64,000 nucleotides of DNA, from assembly GCF_000737195.2 (NCBI RefSeq), contig NZ_JALM01000074.1:47637-111636 (forward strand). Direction: 5' to 3'. The DNA comes from Sciscionella sediminilitoris (lineage in GTDB: Bacteria; Actinomycetota; Actinomycetes; Mycobacteriales; Pseudonocardiaceae). The notes under the pieces were generated by a model that saw only the letters and a list, made by a program, of their open reading frames with translations, was not told the DNA's origin and did no database searches. The position numbers and the translations under genes were made by a program. Numbering within the stretch: position 1 is the first letter of the stretch; each line of letters begins with the position of its first letter. Positions 23,378-31,905 of the stretch are shown here, piece after piece.

Positions 23378-23807
23378 GGTCCGGGCCCGCCACGAACACG
23401 CAGAACGGGTGCCCCTCGGGATCGGCGTAGACGCAAAGCGGTTCGACCGGATCATCCGTTCGGTCGTAGAGCAGCCGCGCGCCGAGCCGCACGGCGCGCA
23501 GATGCTGGCGTTCCAGATCGGTCTTCGTGGGGACGGTGAGGTCCAGGTGCAGCTGCTGCGGCACCGGTCCGTGCGGCCAGGTCGGCTCGGACAGCTCGGC
23601 GACCTGTTGGAAGGCGAGGCGGAACGCGGTCGCGGGATCCCGCAGCACCAGCCAGTCCGCGCCGTGGGTATCGGGCTCCCCCACCGCCGGTGGTTCGTCA
23701 CCCTGGCGGTAGCGCAGCCCGAGGAACTTCCGGTAGAACTCGGCCAGCGCGCGTGCGTCGGTGGTGTCCAGCACGGTCTGCCGGAGTACCGGCAGCGCTT
23801 CACTCAT
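23370..23807 (-). CDS. VOC family protein
   Basis: This 145-residue protein has the VOC fold, from LRQTVLDTTDARALAEFYRKFLGLRY to LCVYADPEGHPFCVFV, with His in LHLDL and Glu in DPEGHPF at metal positions. It matches the common actinobacterial single-domain VOC group often labelled glyoxalase-like. ATG 23807 begins the VOC/SRPBCC pair. The substrate is unknown. Confidence 0.85.
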   Translation of the reverse strand: MSEALPVLRQTVLDTTDARALAEFYRKFLGLRYRQGDEPPAVGEPDTHGADWLVLRDPATAFRLAFQQVAELSEPTWPHGPVPQQLHLDLTVPTKTDLERQHLRAVRLGARLLYDRTDDPVEPLCVYADPEGHPFCVFVAGPDHA

Positions 23808-23861
23808 GCACCCATTCTGCCGAGCACGTCAATCGGATGGCCCTGGCCGCAACACATTCAG

Positions 23862-23867
23862 TAGGGT
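23862..23867 (+). promoter_or_regulatory. -10 element (TAGGGT), leaderless start of the Imm-5-like gene
   Basis: TAGGGT ends 6 bases before ATG 23874 and no Shine-Dalgarno is present. Confidence 0.6.
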
Positions 23868-23873
23868 GCCGCC

Positions 23874-24446
23874 ATGGTGGAGGGCTCCACGACCATCCAA
23901 CTCAGCATGGCCGAACTGCGTGCGGTGGCGGGCTATGCAGCGGCCTGCGCGCGCACCGCACTGCCGATCTTCACCGAAGCCCGCCCCGGGGACCCGCGCC
24001 CGCGATCCGCGGTCGGGGCCGCCCAGGAATTCGCAGACGGGGCCAGGCGGAGCAAGCTGATCCGGGACAGTGCCTGGGCGGCTCAGCGGGCCGCCCAGGA
24101 AACCCGGGACGCGGGCCAAGCCGCCGCGAGCGAGGCAGCCCGGGCGGCACTGGCCGCGGCCAGTGCCGCGTACCTCCATCCCTTGGCCAAAGCCACCCAG
24201 GTCAAGCACATCCTCGGCGCGGCGGCGCATGCCGCACGGGCGTTCGAGCTCGCCGCCGGAGACGATCCCGCAGTGGGAACCGAACAACTCGCGCGGTCGC
24301 GGGAGCTGGCGGATCCTCTCGTGGTGGAGGTCCTGCACCGCTATCCCGCGGCTCCGGGTGGCGGTGCGCGAACCGGGGAACTGATCCGTCAGCTGGACGC
24401 CTGGCTGCGCTGCTGCGCGGTCACGCGAAGGCGCTGTGCCCGGTGA
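23874..24446 (+). CDS. Putative immunity protein, Imm-5-like helical repeat family
   Basis: This 190-residue, Ala-rich all-helical protein contains VAGYAAACARTALPIFTEARPGDPRPRSAV and repeated AARAALAAASAA helices, the pattern of the putative immunity protein (Imm-5-like) family. Such proteins are predicted to neutralise polymorphic toxins, but many occur without a toxin gene, as here. ATG 23874 is leaderless (TAGGGT -10). The 3' end overlaps the convergent acyl-CoA dehydrogenase by 26 bases. Confidence 0.65.
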   Translation: MVEGSTTIQLSMAELRAVAGYAAACARTALPIFTEARPGDPRPRSAVGAAQEFADGARRSKLIRDSAWAAQRAAQETRDAGQAAASEAARAALAAASAAYLHPLAKATQVKHILGAAAHAARAFELAAGDDPAVGTEQLARSRELADPLVVEVLHRYPAAPGGGARTGELIRQLDAWLRCCAVTRRRCAR

Positions 24447-25602
24447 TGGATTTCCCCACGATCAGCGTGTTCATCTCCCGGGAGCCTTCGAAGGAGTACA
24501 CCGCCTCGGCGTCGGCGAAGAACTTCGCGATCTCGTAGTCGAGCACGATTCCGTTGCCGCCGAACAGTTCCCGCGCCCAGGAGACGACCTCGCGCATCCG
24601 GGTGGTGGTGAACGCCTTCGCCAGTGCGGCCTGATCGGCTCGCGCCTCGCCGCGCTCGATGAGCTCGTTGAGGCGCACCACCATGCCGAACATCGCGGTG
24701 ATATCGCCGAGCATCTTCACCAGCAGGTCCTGGATCAGCTGGAAACCGCCGATCGGCTTACCGAACTGCACCCGCCGCGTGGCGTATTCCCGCGCGAGTT
24801 CGTAGGCGCGGACCGCGATCCCGAGTGCCTGCCAGGCGACCCCGCCCCTGGTACGGGCGAGCACCTTCGCGGTGTCCCGGAAGCTGTTGATGCGCTGGAG
24901 CCGGTTCGCTTCCGGCACCCGCACGCCATCGAGGGTGATGTCCGCGTTCTGCACGGTGCGCAGTGCGATCTTGCCCTCGATCTTGCTCGTGGTGAACCCC
25001 GGCGTGCCGTGCTCCACCACGAACCCCTTGACATTGCCATCGGCCACATCCCGGGCCCACACGACCACGAGATCGGCGAAGGTGCCGTTCCCGATCCAGC
25101 GCTTCGCCCCGTCCAGCACCCAGTGCTCGCCGTCTCGGCGCGCGGTGGTGCGCATGCCGCCCGCCACATCGGAACCGCCCTCCGGTTCGGTGAGCGCGAA
25201 GGCGCCGATCTTGCGCATCGCCACCATGTCCGGGATCCAGCGGCGGTGCTGCTCCTCGTCGCCCCCGCCGTGGATGGAGCCGAGCGCGAGCCCGGTGTGC
25301 ACACCGGAGAACACCGCGAAGGAGGGATCGATGCGGTTCAGCTCCAGGCTGAGAAAACCCGGGAAGAGCGCACTGCGCGCTTTTCCGTCGCCGTACTCCG
25401 GGTACTGGTAACCGGCCAGCTTCAGCTCGGCGAATTTCCCGATGGCCTCGGCCGGGAATTCGCCGCTGTCCCACGCCTTGTTCGCGATCGGTGTGATCTC
25501 GCGTTCCAGATAGGCCCGGATGTCGGCGAGCTCGGCGCGCTCCTCGGCGGAAAGCAGTTCGGCGAACCCGAAGAAGTCCGCTTCCTCGTGTACCTGTGCC
25601 AT
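24421..25602 (-). CDS. Acyl-CoA dehydrogenase, glutaryl-CoA-dehydrogenase-like
   Basis: This 393-residue enzyme has IGAFALTEPEGGSDVAGGMRTTARRDGEHWVLDGAKRWIGNG near residues 135-175 and the C-terminal VYSFEGSREMNTLIVGKSITG, in which FEG supplies the catalytic glutamate. The N-terminal ERAELADIRAYLEREITPIANKAWDSGEFP and the overall pattern resemble glutaryl-CoA dehydrogenases and related enzymes that work beside CaiB-type CoA-transferases. It lies 11 bases after such a transferase in the same operon, so activation by CoA transfer followed by dehydrogenation is the likely sequence. Confidence 0.9.
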   Translation of the reverse strand: MAQVHEEADFFGFAELLSAEERAELADIRAYLEREITPIANKAWDSGEFPAEAIGKFAELKLAGYQYPEYGDGKARSALFPGFLSLELNRIDPSFAVFSGVHTGLALGSIHGGGDEEQHRRWIPDMVAMRKIGAFALTEPEGGSDVAGGMRTTARRDGEHWVLDGAKRWIGNGTFADLVVVWARDVADGNVKGFVVEHGTPGFTTSKIEGKIALRTVQNADITLDGVRVPEANRLQRINSFRDTAKVLARTRGGVAWQALGIAVRAYELAREYATRRVQFGKPIGGFQLIQDLLVKMLGDITAMFGMVVRLNELIERGEARADQAALAKAFTTTRMREVVSWARELFGGNGIVLDYEIAKFFADAEAVYSFEGSREMNTLIVGKSITGHSAFA

Positions 25603-25613
25603 GCTCGATGCTC

Positions 25614-26807
25614 CTATTCCTGTCCGGCGGTCTCGGTCGCGCCCAGTTCGGCGAGAATCTCCGCGCCGTCCTGGCCGGGGAGCGGGGCGTGCCTGCGGAC
25701 GCTCGCCGGGGTGCGGGAGAACCGCATCGGGGTTCCGATGACCCGGTAGCTGCCCTCGCTCGGGTGCTCGGCGACGTCGAGCAGGTGCCCCTCGCGCACG
25801 TACGGGTCGGCATCGGCCTCGTCCAGGCGCAGCACCGGTCCGACCGGGATGCTGTGCTCGGTGCAGACCTCGATCCATTCGGCGGTGGTCAGGTTCGGGG
25901 TGACCGATTCGATCAGCTCGGCGATCGCCGCGCCGTCGGCCTTGGCGTCGATGAATTCCCCGTTCACCCGCGGGTCCGCGGCCAGATCGTCCCGGCCCGC
26001 GGCGTGGAACAGGTCCCGGCAGTTCTGCGGGCTGTAGGGAATGATCATCGCGTGCCCGTCCTTGGTCGGCCGGGCACGGTGCCCCTTGTTCATGGACAGC
26101 GGGAAGCCCGTCTCCCCCATCGGCGGCTCGAAGATCTTGCCCTGCAGGTGTTCCACCATGTTGAAGGCGAGCAGGGTGTCGGTCATCGGCACCTCGACAA
26201 GCTGACCCTCTCCGGTGGCCCGCTGATGCACGAGCGCGGCGAGCACCGAGTACACGATGGTCAGCGCGCTCACCTTGTCCGCGAAGATCCCGGGCAGCAC
26301 GACGGGTGCGCCGATGTCCCCGGCCCTCGAGGCGATGTCCAGCAGCCCGGAAGCCGCCTGCACCGTCTCGTCGTAAGCAGCCAGCGTGGCCCGGTCGGAA
26401 TCGGGCCGGAATCCCTGTGCGTGCGCGTAGATGAGTTTCGGGTTCGCCTCGGCGAGGCTGTCGTAGTCCATGTGCAGCCGCCGCAGGGCGTCGATGCGCA
26501 TGTTGGTGATCAGGATGTCCGCCCCGTGCACCAGTTCGAGCGCGCTGGCGTGTTCCTGTTCGTCCTTCAGGTTCAGCGCGATGCTGCGCTTGTTCCGGTT
26601 GACGTTCAGGTTCAGCGGGGTCATGCCCGGCGTGCGGTGCACGGTTCCGTTGCGGACCGTGTCCCGCGGGGATTCGATCTTGACCACATCCGCGCCGAGA
26701 TCGCCGAGGATCTGCGCGGCGTACGGACCCATCACCACGGTGGACAGGTCGACGACCCGTACTCCCGCGAGCGGTCCACTGTTGTTTCCGGGAGCCTGCA
26801 TTGTCAT
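25614..26807 (-). CDS. Family III CoA-transferase (CaiB/BaiF)
   Basis: This 397-residue protein has the normal domain order, unlike the transferase at 15287. It opens GVRVVDLSTVVMGPYAAQILGDLGADVVKIESP (near residues 17-50), has GLLDIASRAGDIGAPVVLPGIFADKVSAL with the aspartate in FADK at the catalytic position, and ends in the small-domain helices (WIEVCTEHSIPVGPVLRLDEADADPYVREGH). It transfers CoA between acids without ATP. Start ATG 26807 follows GGAGG, and a sigma70-like promoter is at 26848-26877. Confidence 0.92.
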   Translation of the reverse strand: MTMQAPGNNSGPLAGVRVVDLSTVVMGPYAAQILGDLGADVVKIESPRDTVRNGTVHRTPGMTPLNLNVNRNKRSIALNLKDEQEHASALELVHGADILITNMRIDALRRLHMDYDSLAEANPKLIYAHAQGFRPDSDRATLAAYDETVQAASGLLDIASRAGDIGAPVVLPGIFADKVSALTIVYSVLAALVHQRATGEGQLVEVPMTDTLLAFNMVEHLQGKIFEPPMGETGFPLSMNKGHRARPTKDGHAMIIPYSPQNCRDLFHAAGRDDLAADPRVNGEFIDAKADGAAIAELIESVTPNLTTAEWIEVCTEHSIPVGPVLRLDEADADPYVREGHLLDVAEHPSEGSYRVIGTPMRFSRTPASVRRHAPLPGQDGAEILAELGATETAGQE

Positions 26808-26847
26808 CGTCCTCCACCGGATAACGCGTCTCGTGTTTTCACCTTCG

Positions 26848-26877
26848 ACGCTAGCCCCGGCGGAAAAGAACAATCAA
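26848..26877 (-). promoter_or_regulatory. Sigma70-like promoter for the cassette-C operon
   Basis: On the minus strand TTGATT (26872-26877) is followed after 18 bases by TAGCGT (26848-26853). Transcription would start about 35 bases before the CoA-transferase ATG. Confidence 0.5.
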
Positions 26878-26902
26878 CGATCCGGCTGCACCGAATGGCG
26901 AA

Positions 26903-26933
26903 CAATGGCGTGACCACAGCGGTCACGCCATTG
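26903..26933 (-). terminator. Hairpin terminator after the LysR gene
   Basis: A perfect 13-bp stem (CAATGGCGTGACC with GGTCACGCCATTG) and 5-base loop begin 2 bases after the LysR stop. It lacks a T-tract. It separates LysR from the CoA-transferase operon, and could also act as a binding site. Confidence 0.7.
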
Positions 26934-26935
26934 GG

Positions 26936-27826
26936 TCACTCGTTCCCGGACAGCACTTCCTGGGCCAGTTCGAGAAGTTCACGCAGGTCATCACGATTTT
27001 CCCGCCAGGCGAGCCCGGTGGTTAGTGCGGGCTGGAAATCATTGAACGGCAGCACGACATTGTTCTCGGTCCGATGTTTGTGCATATCGCTTTCCGGATC
27101 GAGCATGGAAATCGCGAAGGCGGAACCGTTCGCCACGAATTCGCTGACGCTGCCGTAATCACCACTGGAAAGGGTGATCTTCTTGTTGATTCCCGCGGCC
27201 GCGATGCGCACGCCGAGCTGTTCGAAATAGGTCGGCGACATGCCCGCGGCCGGCCGGACATAGGTGTACTCGGTCAGTTCGGACAGCGATACCGATTCCC
27301 GGTCCCGGAACTCGGCCGCGGGCAGCACCGCGCCCAGTGGTTCGCTGTCGACCTCCAGGATGCCGATTCCCTCGATGTGCACCGGCAGATGCACCAGGGC
27401 CAGGCCCAGTTCTCCGCGTTGCAGCGCGGCGGCCAGATCCGCGCTGCCGCCCGGCCACCGCTTCAACCGGTATCCCGTGGCGCGGGATTCGAGTTCCTTG
27501 AGCCGTTCCCGGACCCGGCGATGCAGCCCGGGCGGCACACCGATGTAGACGGTGCGCTGGTCCGGCACGATCTCCTCGCGCAGCCGCCAGCCGATATCAT
27601 CGAAGCGGCCGAGGACATCGCGCGCGATCGGCAGCAGCGCTTCACCGGCCCGAGTCAGCCCCACGTGGTGCGAGTCCCGATCGAACAGCACGACCTCGAG
27701 TTCCCGCTCCAGATCCCGCACCCGCTGGCTCAGCGGCGAGGTCGCCATGTGCAACCGCCGCGCCGCCCGGGAAAAGCTCAGCTCCTCGGCGACCGCGAGG
27801 AAATAGCGCAGGTGAAAGATCTCCAC
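26936..27826 (-). CDS. LysR-family transcriptional regulator
   Basis: This 296-residue regulator starts VEIFHLRYFLAVAEELSFSRAARRLHMATSPLSQRVRDLERELE and has a substrate-binding domain from VYIGVPPGLHRRVRERLKEL. GTG 27826 fits the family and a leaderless promoter (TACGGT 6 bases upstream on the minus strand). It lies between dhaL and the CoA-transferase/dehydrogenase genes on the same strand and is closed off by a strong hairpin. It probably controls the downstream CoA-transferase operon, but the arrangement is tandem, so this is less certain than for the divergent LysR genes. Confidence 0.9.
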   Translation of the reverse strand: MEIFHLRYFLAVAEELSFSRAARRLHMATSPLSQRVRDLERELEVVLFDRDSHHVGLTRAGEALLPIARDVLGRFDDIGWRLREEIVPDQRTVYIGVPPGLHRRVRERLKELESRATGYRLKRWPGGSADLAAALQRGELGLALVHLPVHIEGIGILEVDSEPLGAVLPAAEFRDRESVSLSELTEYTYVRPAAGMSPTYFEQLGVRIAAAGINKKITLSSGDYGSVSEFVANGSAFAISMLDPESDMHKHRTENNVVLPFNDFQPALTTGLAWRENRDDLRELLELAQEVLSGNE

Positions 27827-27832
27827 CGGTCA

Positions 27833-27838
27833 ACCGTA
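27833..27838 (-). promoter_or_regulatory. -10 element (TACGGT), leaderless LysR start
   Basis: On the minus strand TACGGT ends 6 bases before GTG 27826. Confidence 0.5.
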
Positions 27839-27855
27839 ACGTCTCGGCGTGCGGC

Positions 27856-28464
27856 TCAGCCGTTCGCGGCGGCGAAGAACATCGCCACGGTCAGCGCGCC
27901 GGGGTCCATCACTCCGCGGGCGTGCTCCCCGACGTAGCTGGCCCGGCCGCGGCGGGCGAGCAACTGCTCGGTCGATTCGGCTCCGGTACGCGCGGCCGCG
28001 GCCGCCTCCCGCAGTGCCCGATCCGGTCCCGCGTTCCGTTCGGCCGCCGCCCGCAGGGCCTGCGCGGCGGGCACCATCGCGTCCACCATGGTCTTGTGCC
28101 CCACTTCGGCTTTGCCCAGCCGCTGCACCACCGCCGCGGCGTTCCCGGCCGCGGTGGCCAGGGTGGCGTCGCTCACCGGTTCGGTGAACGCCTTGGCGAA
28201 CTCCCGGAACCACATGCCGAACAGCGGGCCGCTGGTCCCGCCCGTGTTCAGGAAGGCCTCGGAGACCGCGGTGAACACGGCCGCCGGGTCCGCGGTTCCG
28301 TCCAGGTTCACCCGGGCGCGGCCGAGCGCCGACCGCAGGTTGGTGCCGTAATCGCCGTCGCCCGCCTGCCGGTCGAGTTCGGTCAGCTCACCGGTCCGGT
28401 CGAGCACGGTCGCGATGAACCGGTCGATCCAGGCGCGCACCTCCGCGCCGTCGAATGCGTCCAC
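27856..28464 (-). CDS. dhaL: Dihydroxyacetone kinase subunit L (DhaL domain)
   Basis: This 202-residue helical barrel binds ADP/ATP. It has TELDRQAGDGDYGTNLRSAL near residues 30-48, whose aspartates coordinate Mg-nucleotide, then TGGTSGPLFGMWFREFA, GHKTMVDAMVPAAQAL and RGRASYVGEHARGVMDPGA, all DhaL signatures. GTG 28464 follows GAAGGAG; GTG 28479 would overlap the dhaK stop. With DhaK it phosphorylates dihydroxyacetone or a related short ketose. No DhaM phosphotransfer gene is nearby, so ATP may be used directly or DhaM is encoded elsewhere. Confidence 0.92.
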   Translation of the reverse strand: MDAFDGAEVRAWIDRFIATVLDRTGELTELDRQAGDGDYGTNLRSALGRARVNLDGTADPAAVFTAVSEAFLNTGGTSGPLFGMWFREFAKAFTEPVSDATLATAAGNAAAVVQRLGKAEVGHKTMVDAMVPAAQALRAAAERNAGPDRALREAAAAARTGAESTEQLLARRGRASYVGEHARGVMDPGALTVAMFFAAANG

Positions 28465-28475
28465 GTTTCGCTCCT

Positions 28476-29468
28476 TCACCAGGTCAGGGCCGGGGTACGG
28501 ACCGGGGCGTCCCAGAGCTCGGCCAGTTCCGGATCGAGCCGGAGCAGGGTGACCGAGCAGCCGCGCATGTCCAGCGCGGTGACATACGAGCCGACGAGGG
28601 AACGGGTGATCCGGATGCCGCGCCCCGCCAGGTGTTCGTGCAGTTCGCGCGCCACGGTGGCCAGTTCGAGGCCGTGCGTGGCGCCCAGCCCGTTGACGAT
28701 GGCCAGCACTTCCTCGCCCGCGGTGAGTCCGAGCGATTCGAGCAGCGGATCGGCCAGCGCGGCGGTCAGTTCCCGCGCGCTGCCGTACGGCCTGCGGCCG
28801 ATGCCGTGTTCCCCGTGGATACCGACCCCGAACTCCACCTCGTCCGCGGCGAGTTCGAAGGAGGGACGGGATTCGCCGGGATGCGTGCAGGCGGCGGTGG
28901 CCAGGGCGAGCGTGCGCGCCGATGAGGTGATCCGGGCGGCCAGTTCGGCCAGCTGATCCAGGTCCGCGCCGCGCTCGGCGGCCGCCCCGCAGATCTTCTC
29001 CACCGCGAGCACGGCCGCGGTCCCCCGCCTGCCCGGCCCGTCCTCGCTCTCGGTGGCCAGATCGTCGTCCACCAGCGCGATCCGGGTCTCGATGCCTTCC
29101 TCGGCGGCCAGTTCCGCGGCGATGCCGAAGTTCAGCACGTCACCGGTGTAGTTCTTCACCACGAGCAGTACCCCGCGCCCGCGGTCGGCGGCCCGGATCG
29201 CGGCACGGATCTGATACGCGGTCGGACTGGCGAACACCGCGCCGGGCACGGCCACATCGAGCATCCCGGCACCGACGAAGCCGGTGTGCAGCGGTTCGTG
29301 CCCGGAACCGCCGCCGGACACCAGCGCCACTTTGTCGGCCGGGTCGGCGCGGATCAGGTAGGCCGGGTCGGCGCTCGCGCGCACCAGCTCCGGGTGTGAG
29401 CGCGCGAACCCGTCGAGCGCCTCGGCGACCAGCTCGTCCGGATCATTCAGCAGTGCACGTACCGGCAT
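28476..29468 (-). CDS. dhaK: Dihydroxyacetone kinase subunit K (DhaK domain)
   Basis: This 330-residue protein has VALVSGGGSGHEPLHTGFVG near residues 48-67 (the GSGHEP histidine is a catalytic base), NYTGDVLNFGIAAELA near 105, and GIHGEHGIGRRPYG near 217, where the histidine in HGEHG forms the covalent hemiaminal with the ketone. MPVRALLNDPDELV at ATG 29468 fits the family N-terminus; ATG 29480 is possible. It is followed by dhaL and is divergent from an IclR-type regulator with an inverted repeat between them. Confidence 0.94.
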   Translation of the reverse strand: MPVRALLNDPDELVAEALDGFARSHPELVRASADPAYLIRADPADKVALVSGGGSGHEPLHTGFVGAGMLDVAVPGAVFASPTAYQIRAAIRAADRGRGVLLVVKNYTGDVLNFGIAAELAAEEGIETRIALVDDDLATESEDGPGRRGTAAVLAVEKICGAAAERGADLDQLAELAARITSSARTLALATAACTHPGESRPSFELAADEVEFGVGIHGEHGIGRRPYGSARELTAALADPLLESLGLTAGEEVLAIVNGLGATHGLELATVARELHEHLAGRGIRITRSLVGSYVTALDMRGCSVTLLRLDPELAELWDAPVRTPALTW

Positions 29469-29498
29469 CCTCGCGACCATCCTTCATCGTCGAAGCTC

Positions 29499-29515
29499 AT
29501 TCGACATTACCGAAT
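29499..29515. promoter_or_regulatory. Inverted repeat in the dhaK/IclR divergent gap
   Basis: ATTCG, 7 bases, CGAAT form a perfect repeat in an AT-richer part of the gap. It is a candidate site for the divergent IclR regulator. Confidence 0.5.
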
Positions 29516-29585
29516 TACCGAGGCATACTAGGCTGATCTCGCATCGCTGTAAAGCTCGCGTGCTGACCAGAGCGGGAGAGGCCTC

Positions 29586-30329
29586 ATGATCCAGTCCGTC
29601 GACCGGGCGATCCGGGCGCTCGGATTGCTCCGGTCCGCCCGCGGCTCGCACGGCCTCAGCCTCGCCCAGCTCGCCGCGGGTCTCGAGCTCGCCCCGTCCA
29701 CCGTGCACGGGATCGTCAAGACCCTGCAGGCGCACGGACTCGTGGTGCAGGAACCGCGATCCGGTCACTATCGGCTCGGCCCGGAACTGCTCAAGCTCGG
29801 CAACGTCTACCTCGGCACGCTCGAGCTGCGCTCCCGATCGGTGACCTGGTCCGCCGAACTGGCCAGGCGCACCGGTTTCGCGGTGCGCATCGGGGCCCGC
29901 ACGGCAGGCGAGGTGATGATCGTGCACCACGAACCGCGCCCGGACGGGTCCCGGCAGATGGCCGAGGTCGGGCTCACCCTTCCGCTGCACGCCACCGCGC
30001 TAGGCAAGGCGGTGCTCGCGTTCACCGGTGAGGAACCCGGCGAGCTGTCGAGCATGACCGCGGACACCGTCACCGATCCGGCAGCACTCGCCGGACAGCT
30101 CGACCAGGCGCGCGCCCGTGGCCTGGCCACCGAGCAGGAGGAGGCGGTGCTCGGCGAATGCGGGCTCGCCGCGCCGATCAGCGACGCCGAATCGGTCATC
30201 GGCGCCATCGGGATCGTGGTGCCCGTCGCGGAATGGCCGGTCGCCGATCCGGTGACCGCAGCGGTGCGCGAGGCGGCCCGCACCATCTCGCACGAGCTCG
30301 GCGCGAGCGGCTGGCCCGCCGCGCGCTGA
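29586..30329 (+). CDS. IclR-family transcriptional regulator
   Basis: This 247-residue regulator has an N-terminal winged HTH (IQSVDRAIRALGLLRSARGSHGLSLAQLAAGLELAPSTVHGIVKTLQAHGLV, residues 2-53) and an IclR effector domain (PLHATALGKAVLAF near 137-150, GLAAPISDAESVIGAIGIVVP near 195-215). It resembles GylR-type glycerol regulators. It is divergent from dhaKL, and the shared gap contains an ATTCG/CGAAT repeat, so control of dihydroxyacetone kinase is likely. ATG 29586 follows GAGAGG. Confidence 0.92.
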   Translation: MIQSVDRAIRALGLLRSARGSHGLSLAQLAAGLELAPSTVHGIVKTLQAHGLVVQEPRSGHYRLGPELLKLGNVYLGTLELRSRSVTWSAELARRTGFAVRIGARTAGEVMIVHHEPRPDGSRQMAEVGLTLPLHATALGKAVLAFTGEEPGELSSMTADTVTDPAALAGQLDQARARGLATEQEEAVLGECGLAAPISDAESVIGAIGIVVPVAEWPVADPVTAAVREAARTISHELGASGWPAAR

Positions 30330-30362
30330 GCGCGGTCCACAGTGGACGGACGAGCACCGGCG

Positions 30363-30368
30363 TAGGGT
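30363..30368 (+). promoter_or_regulatory. -10 element (TAGGGT), leaderless PucR start
   Basis: TAGGGT ends 6 bases before ATG 30375, the same arrangement as at 23862. Confidence 0.6.
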
Positions 30369-30374
30369 GACCGG

Positions 30375-31772
30375 ATGCTGGTTCGCGACCTGGTGACGGA
30401 TCCCGAATTGCGGCTCGAACTGCGGGTGCGCGGTGCGCTGGACCGGCCGGTGCGCTGGGTGCACACGACCGAGGTCGCCGACCCCGCCCGGTTCCTGCGC
30501 GGTGGCGAGGTGGTGCTCACCGCCGGGGTGTGGCGGGACGGCGGGCTCGGCGCGGGCGAGTTCGTGGACCGGATCGCCGCCGCCGGGGTGGCCGCGATCG
30601 GCTACGGCCTGCTGCCGGACGCGCCCGAGGTTCCCGGGGAGTTTCTCGCCGCCGCGCGCCGGCATGCGCTCACCTGTTTCGTCGTCCCCGTCGAGATTCC
30701 GTTCGTACAGATCACCGAGGCATTCGTGGCGGCCAAGCGCGCCGAATGGGAAGGCCCGCTGCGCGGCCATCTCGCCGAGTACGACGCGATCGTGGCCGCG
30801 CTGCGCCGGGAACGGGGTGTGCACTCGGTGCTGCGGGTGCTCGCCAAGCACCTCGGGCTTCCGGTCGCGGTGCGCACGGCGGCTGGGTTGTTCGGGGAAC
30901 CACCGGAGGCGCGGCACGGGGTGGCGCTGGTCGGTGACGGGCTCGCGGACGCCGAACTGCTGCTCCCGGTCCCGTTCGCCGAACTGGATGTCCGCCAGCG
31001 GGCCTCGGTGACCCAGGCGATGCCGTTCCTCGCCCTGGAGATCGAACGGGTCCGGGCACTGCGCGAAATGGAGTCCCGGTTCGCCGCGGAGCTGTTCGAG
31101 TGGATCCAGGCAGGCGGCCCGCAACTGCCCGCGGTGCGTTCCCGGCTGCGTTCGCTCGGCCTGCCGCCCGATGCCGAGTACGCGGGACTCGTGGTGCACG
31201 GTGCCGCACCGGAAGCGCTGGCCGCCCGGCTGACCGAGGCACTGCACGGTACCGGGATCTGCGCGGTGCGCGGGGAGGAGGTGCTCGGACTGGTCGCGGT
31301 GGACGGGGACCCGGACCGGCAGGCGGCCGCGCTGCACGGCGCGCTCGGCGATGCGGGGCTCGGTATCGGCGGCCCCGGTCCGGTGGATTCGCTGCGCGCG
31401 AGCCTGTTGCAGGCCGCGCACGCGGTGGCCGCGCTGCGCGGGGAATCCGGCCGGTTGAGCTACGCGCGGTTGTCCAGCCCGACCCTGTTGTTCGCCGCGC
31501 AGGATCCGGAGCTGCTGGCGGCCACCTCCCGGGCGGTGCTCGGCGGGGTGGCCGAACACGATCGGCGCCGGGGCAGCGAGCTGCTGCCCTCGCTGCGGGT
31601 CTTCCTGGACTGCGGCGGGCGCTGGCAGGAGGCAGCCCAGTCACTGCACGTGCACATCAACACCCTGCGCCACCGCATCGGCAAGGTCGAGGAACTGACC
31701 GGCCGCAGCCTCGGCGACACCGCCGATCGGGTGGATCTCTATCTCGCGCTCCGGGCACTGCGTGAGCACTGA
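30375..31772 (+). CDS. PucR-family transcriptional regulator
   Basis: This 465-residue protein has a PucR purine-catabolism N-terminal domain (LRVRGALDRPVRWVHTTEVADPARFLRGGEVVLTAG, residues 17-52), a GGDEF-like central region and a C-terminal HTH_30 (FLDCGGRWQEAAQSLHVHINTLRHRIGKVEELTG, near 412-445). It precedes a secreted glucanase and an agmatinase/NCS1-permease pair. PucR relatives regulate purine, allantoin, GABA and polyamine catabolism, so the agmatinase-permease pair is a plausible target. Confidence 0.9.
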   Translation: MLVRDLVTDPELRLELRVRGALDRPVRWVHTTEVADPARFLRGGEVVLTAGVWRDGGLGAGEFVDRIAAAGVAAIGYGLLPDAPEVPGEFLAAARRHALTCFVVPVEIPFVQITEAFVAAKRAEWEGPLRGHLAEYDAIVAALRRERGVHSVLRVLAKHLGLPVAVRTAAGLFGEPPEARHGVALVGDGLADAELLLPVPFAELDVRQRASVTQAMPFLALEIERVRALREMESRFAAELFEWIQAGGPQLPAVRSRLRSLGLPPDAEYAGLVVHGAAPEALAARLTEALHGTGICAVRGEEVLGLVAVDGDPDRQAAALHGALGDAGLGIGGPGPVDSLRASLLQAAHAVAALRGESGRLSYARLSSPTLLFAAQDPELLAATSRAVLGGVAEHDRRRGSELLPSLRVFLDCGGRWQEAAQSLHVHINTLRHRIGKVEELTGRSLGDTADRVDLYLALRALREH

Positions 31773-31834
31773 TCCGGGAAACAGAACTTTCGTCGTAAAG
31801 AGATGACAAAACAAGTCAATCGCCGGACCGGCTG

Positions 31835-31864
31835 TTGACCCTCTCCGCGCGCCCTGATTAGCGT
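31835..31864 (+). promoter_or_regulatory. Sigma70-like promoter for the GH64 gene
   Basis: TTGACC (31835-31840) and TAGCGT (31859-31864) are 18 bases apart, placing the start about 35 bases before TTG 31906. A TGAC-N7-GTCA repeat lies just upstream. Confidence 0.5.
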
Positions 31865-31905
31865 TTTTCGCTGTTCGAACAAAGCGAACCCAGGAGGCGT
31901 TCCGA

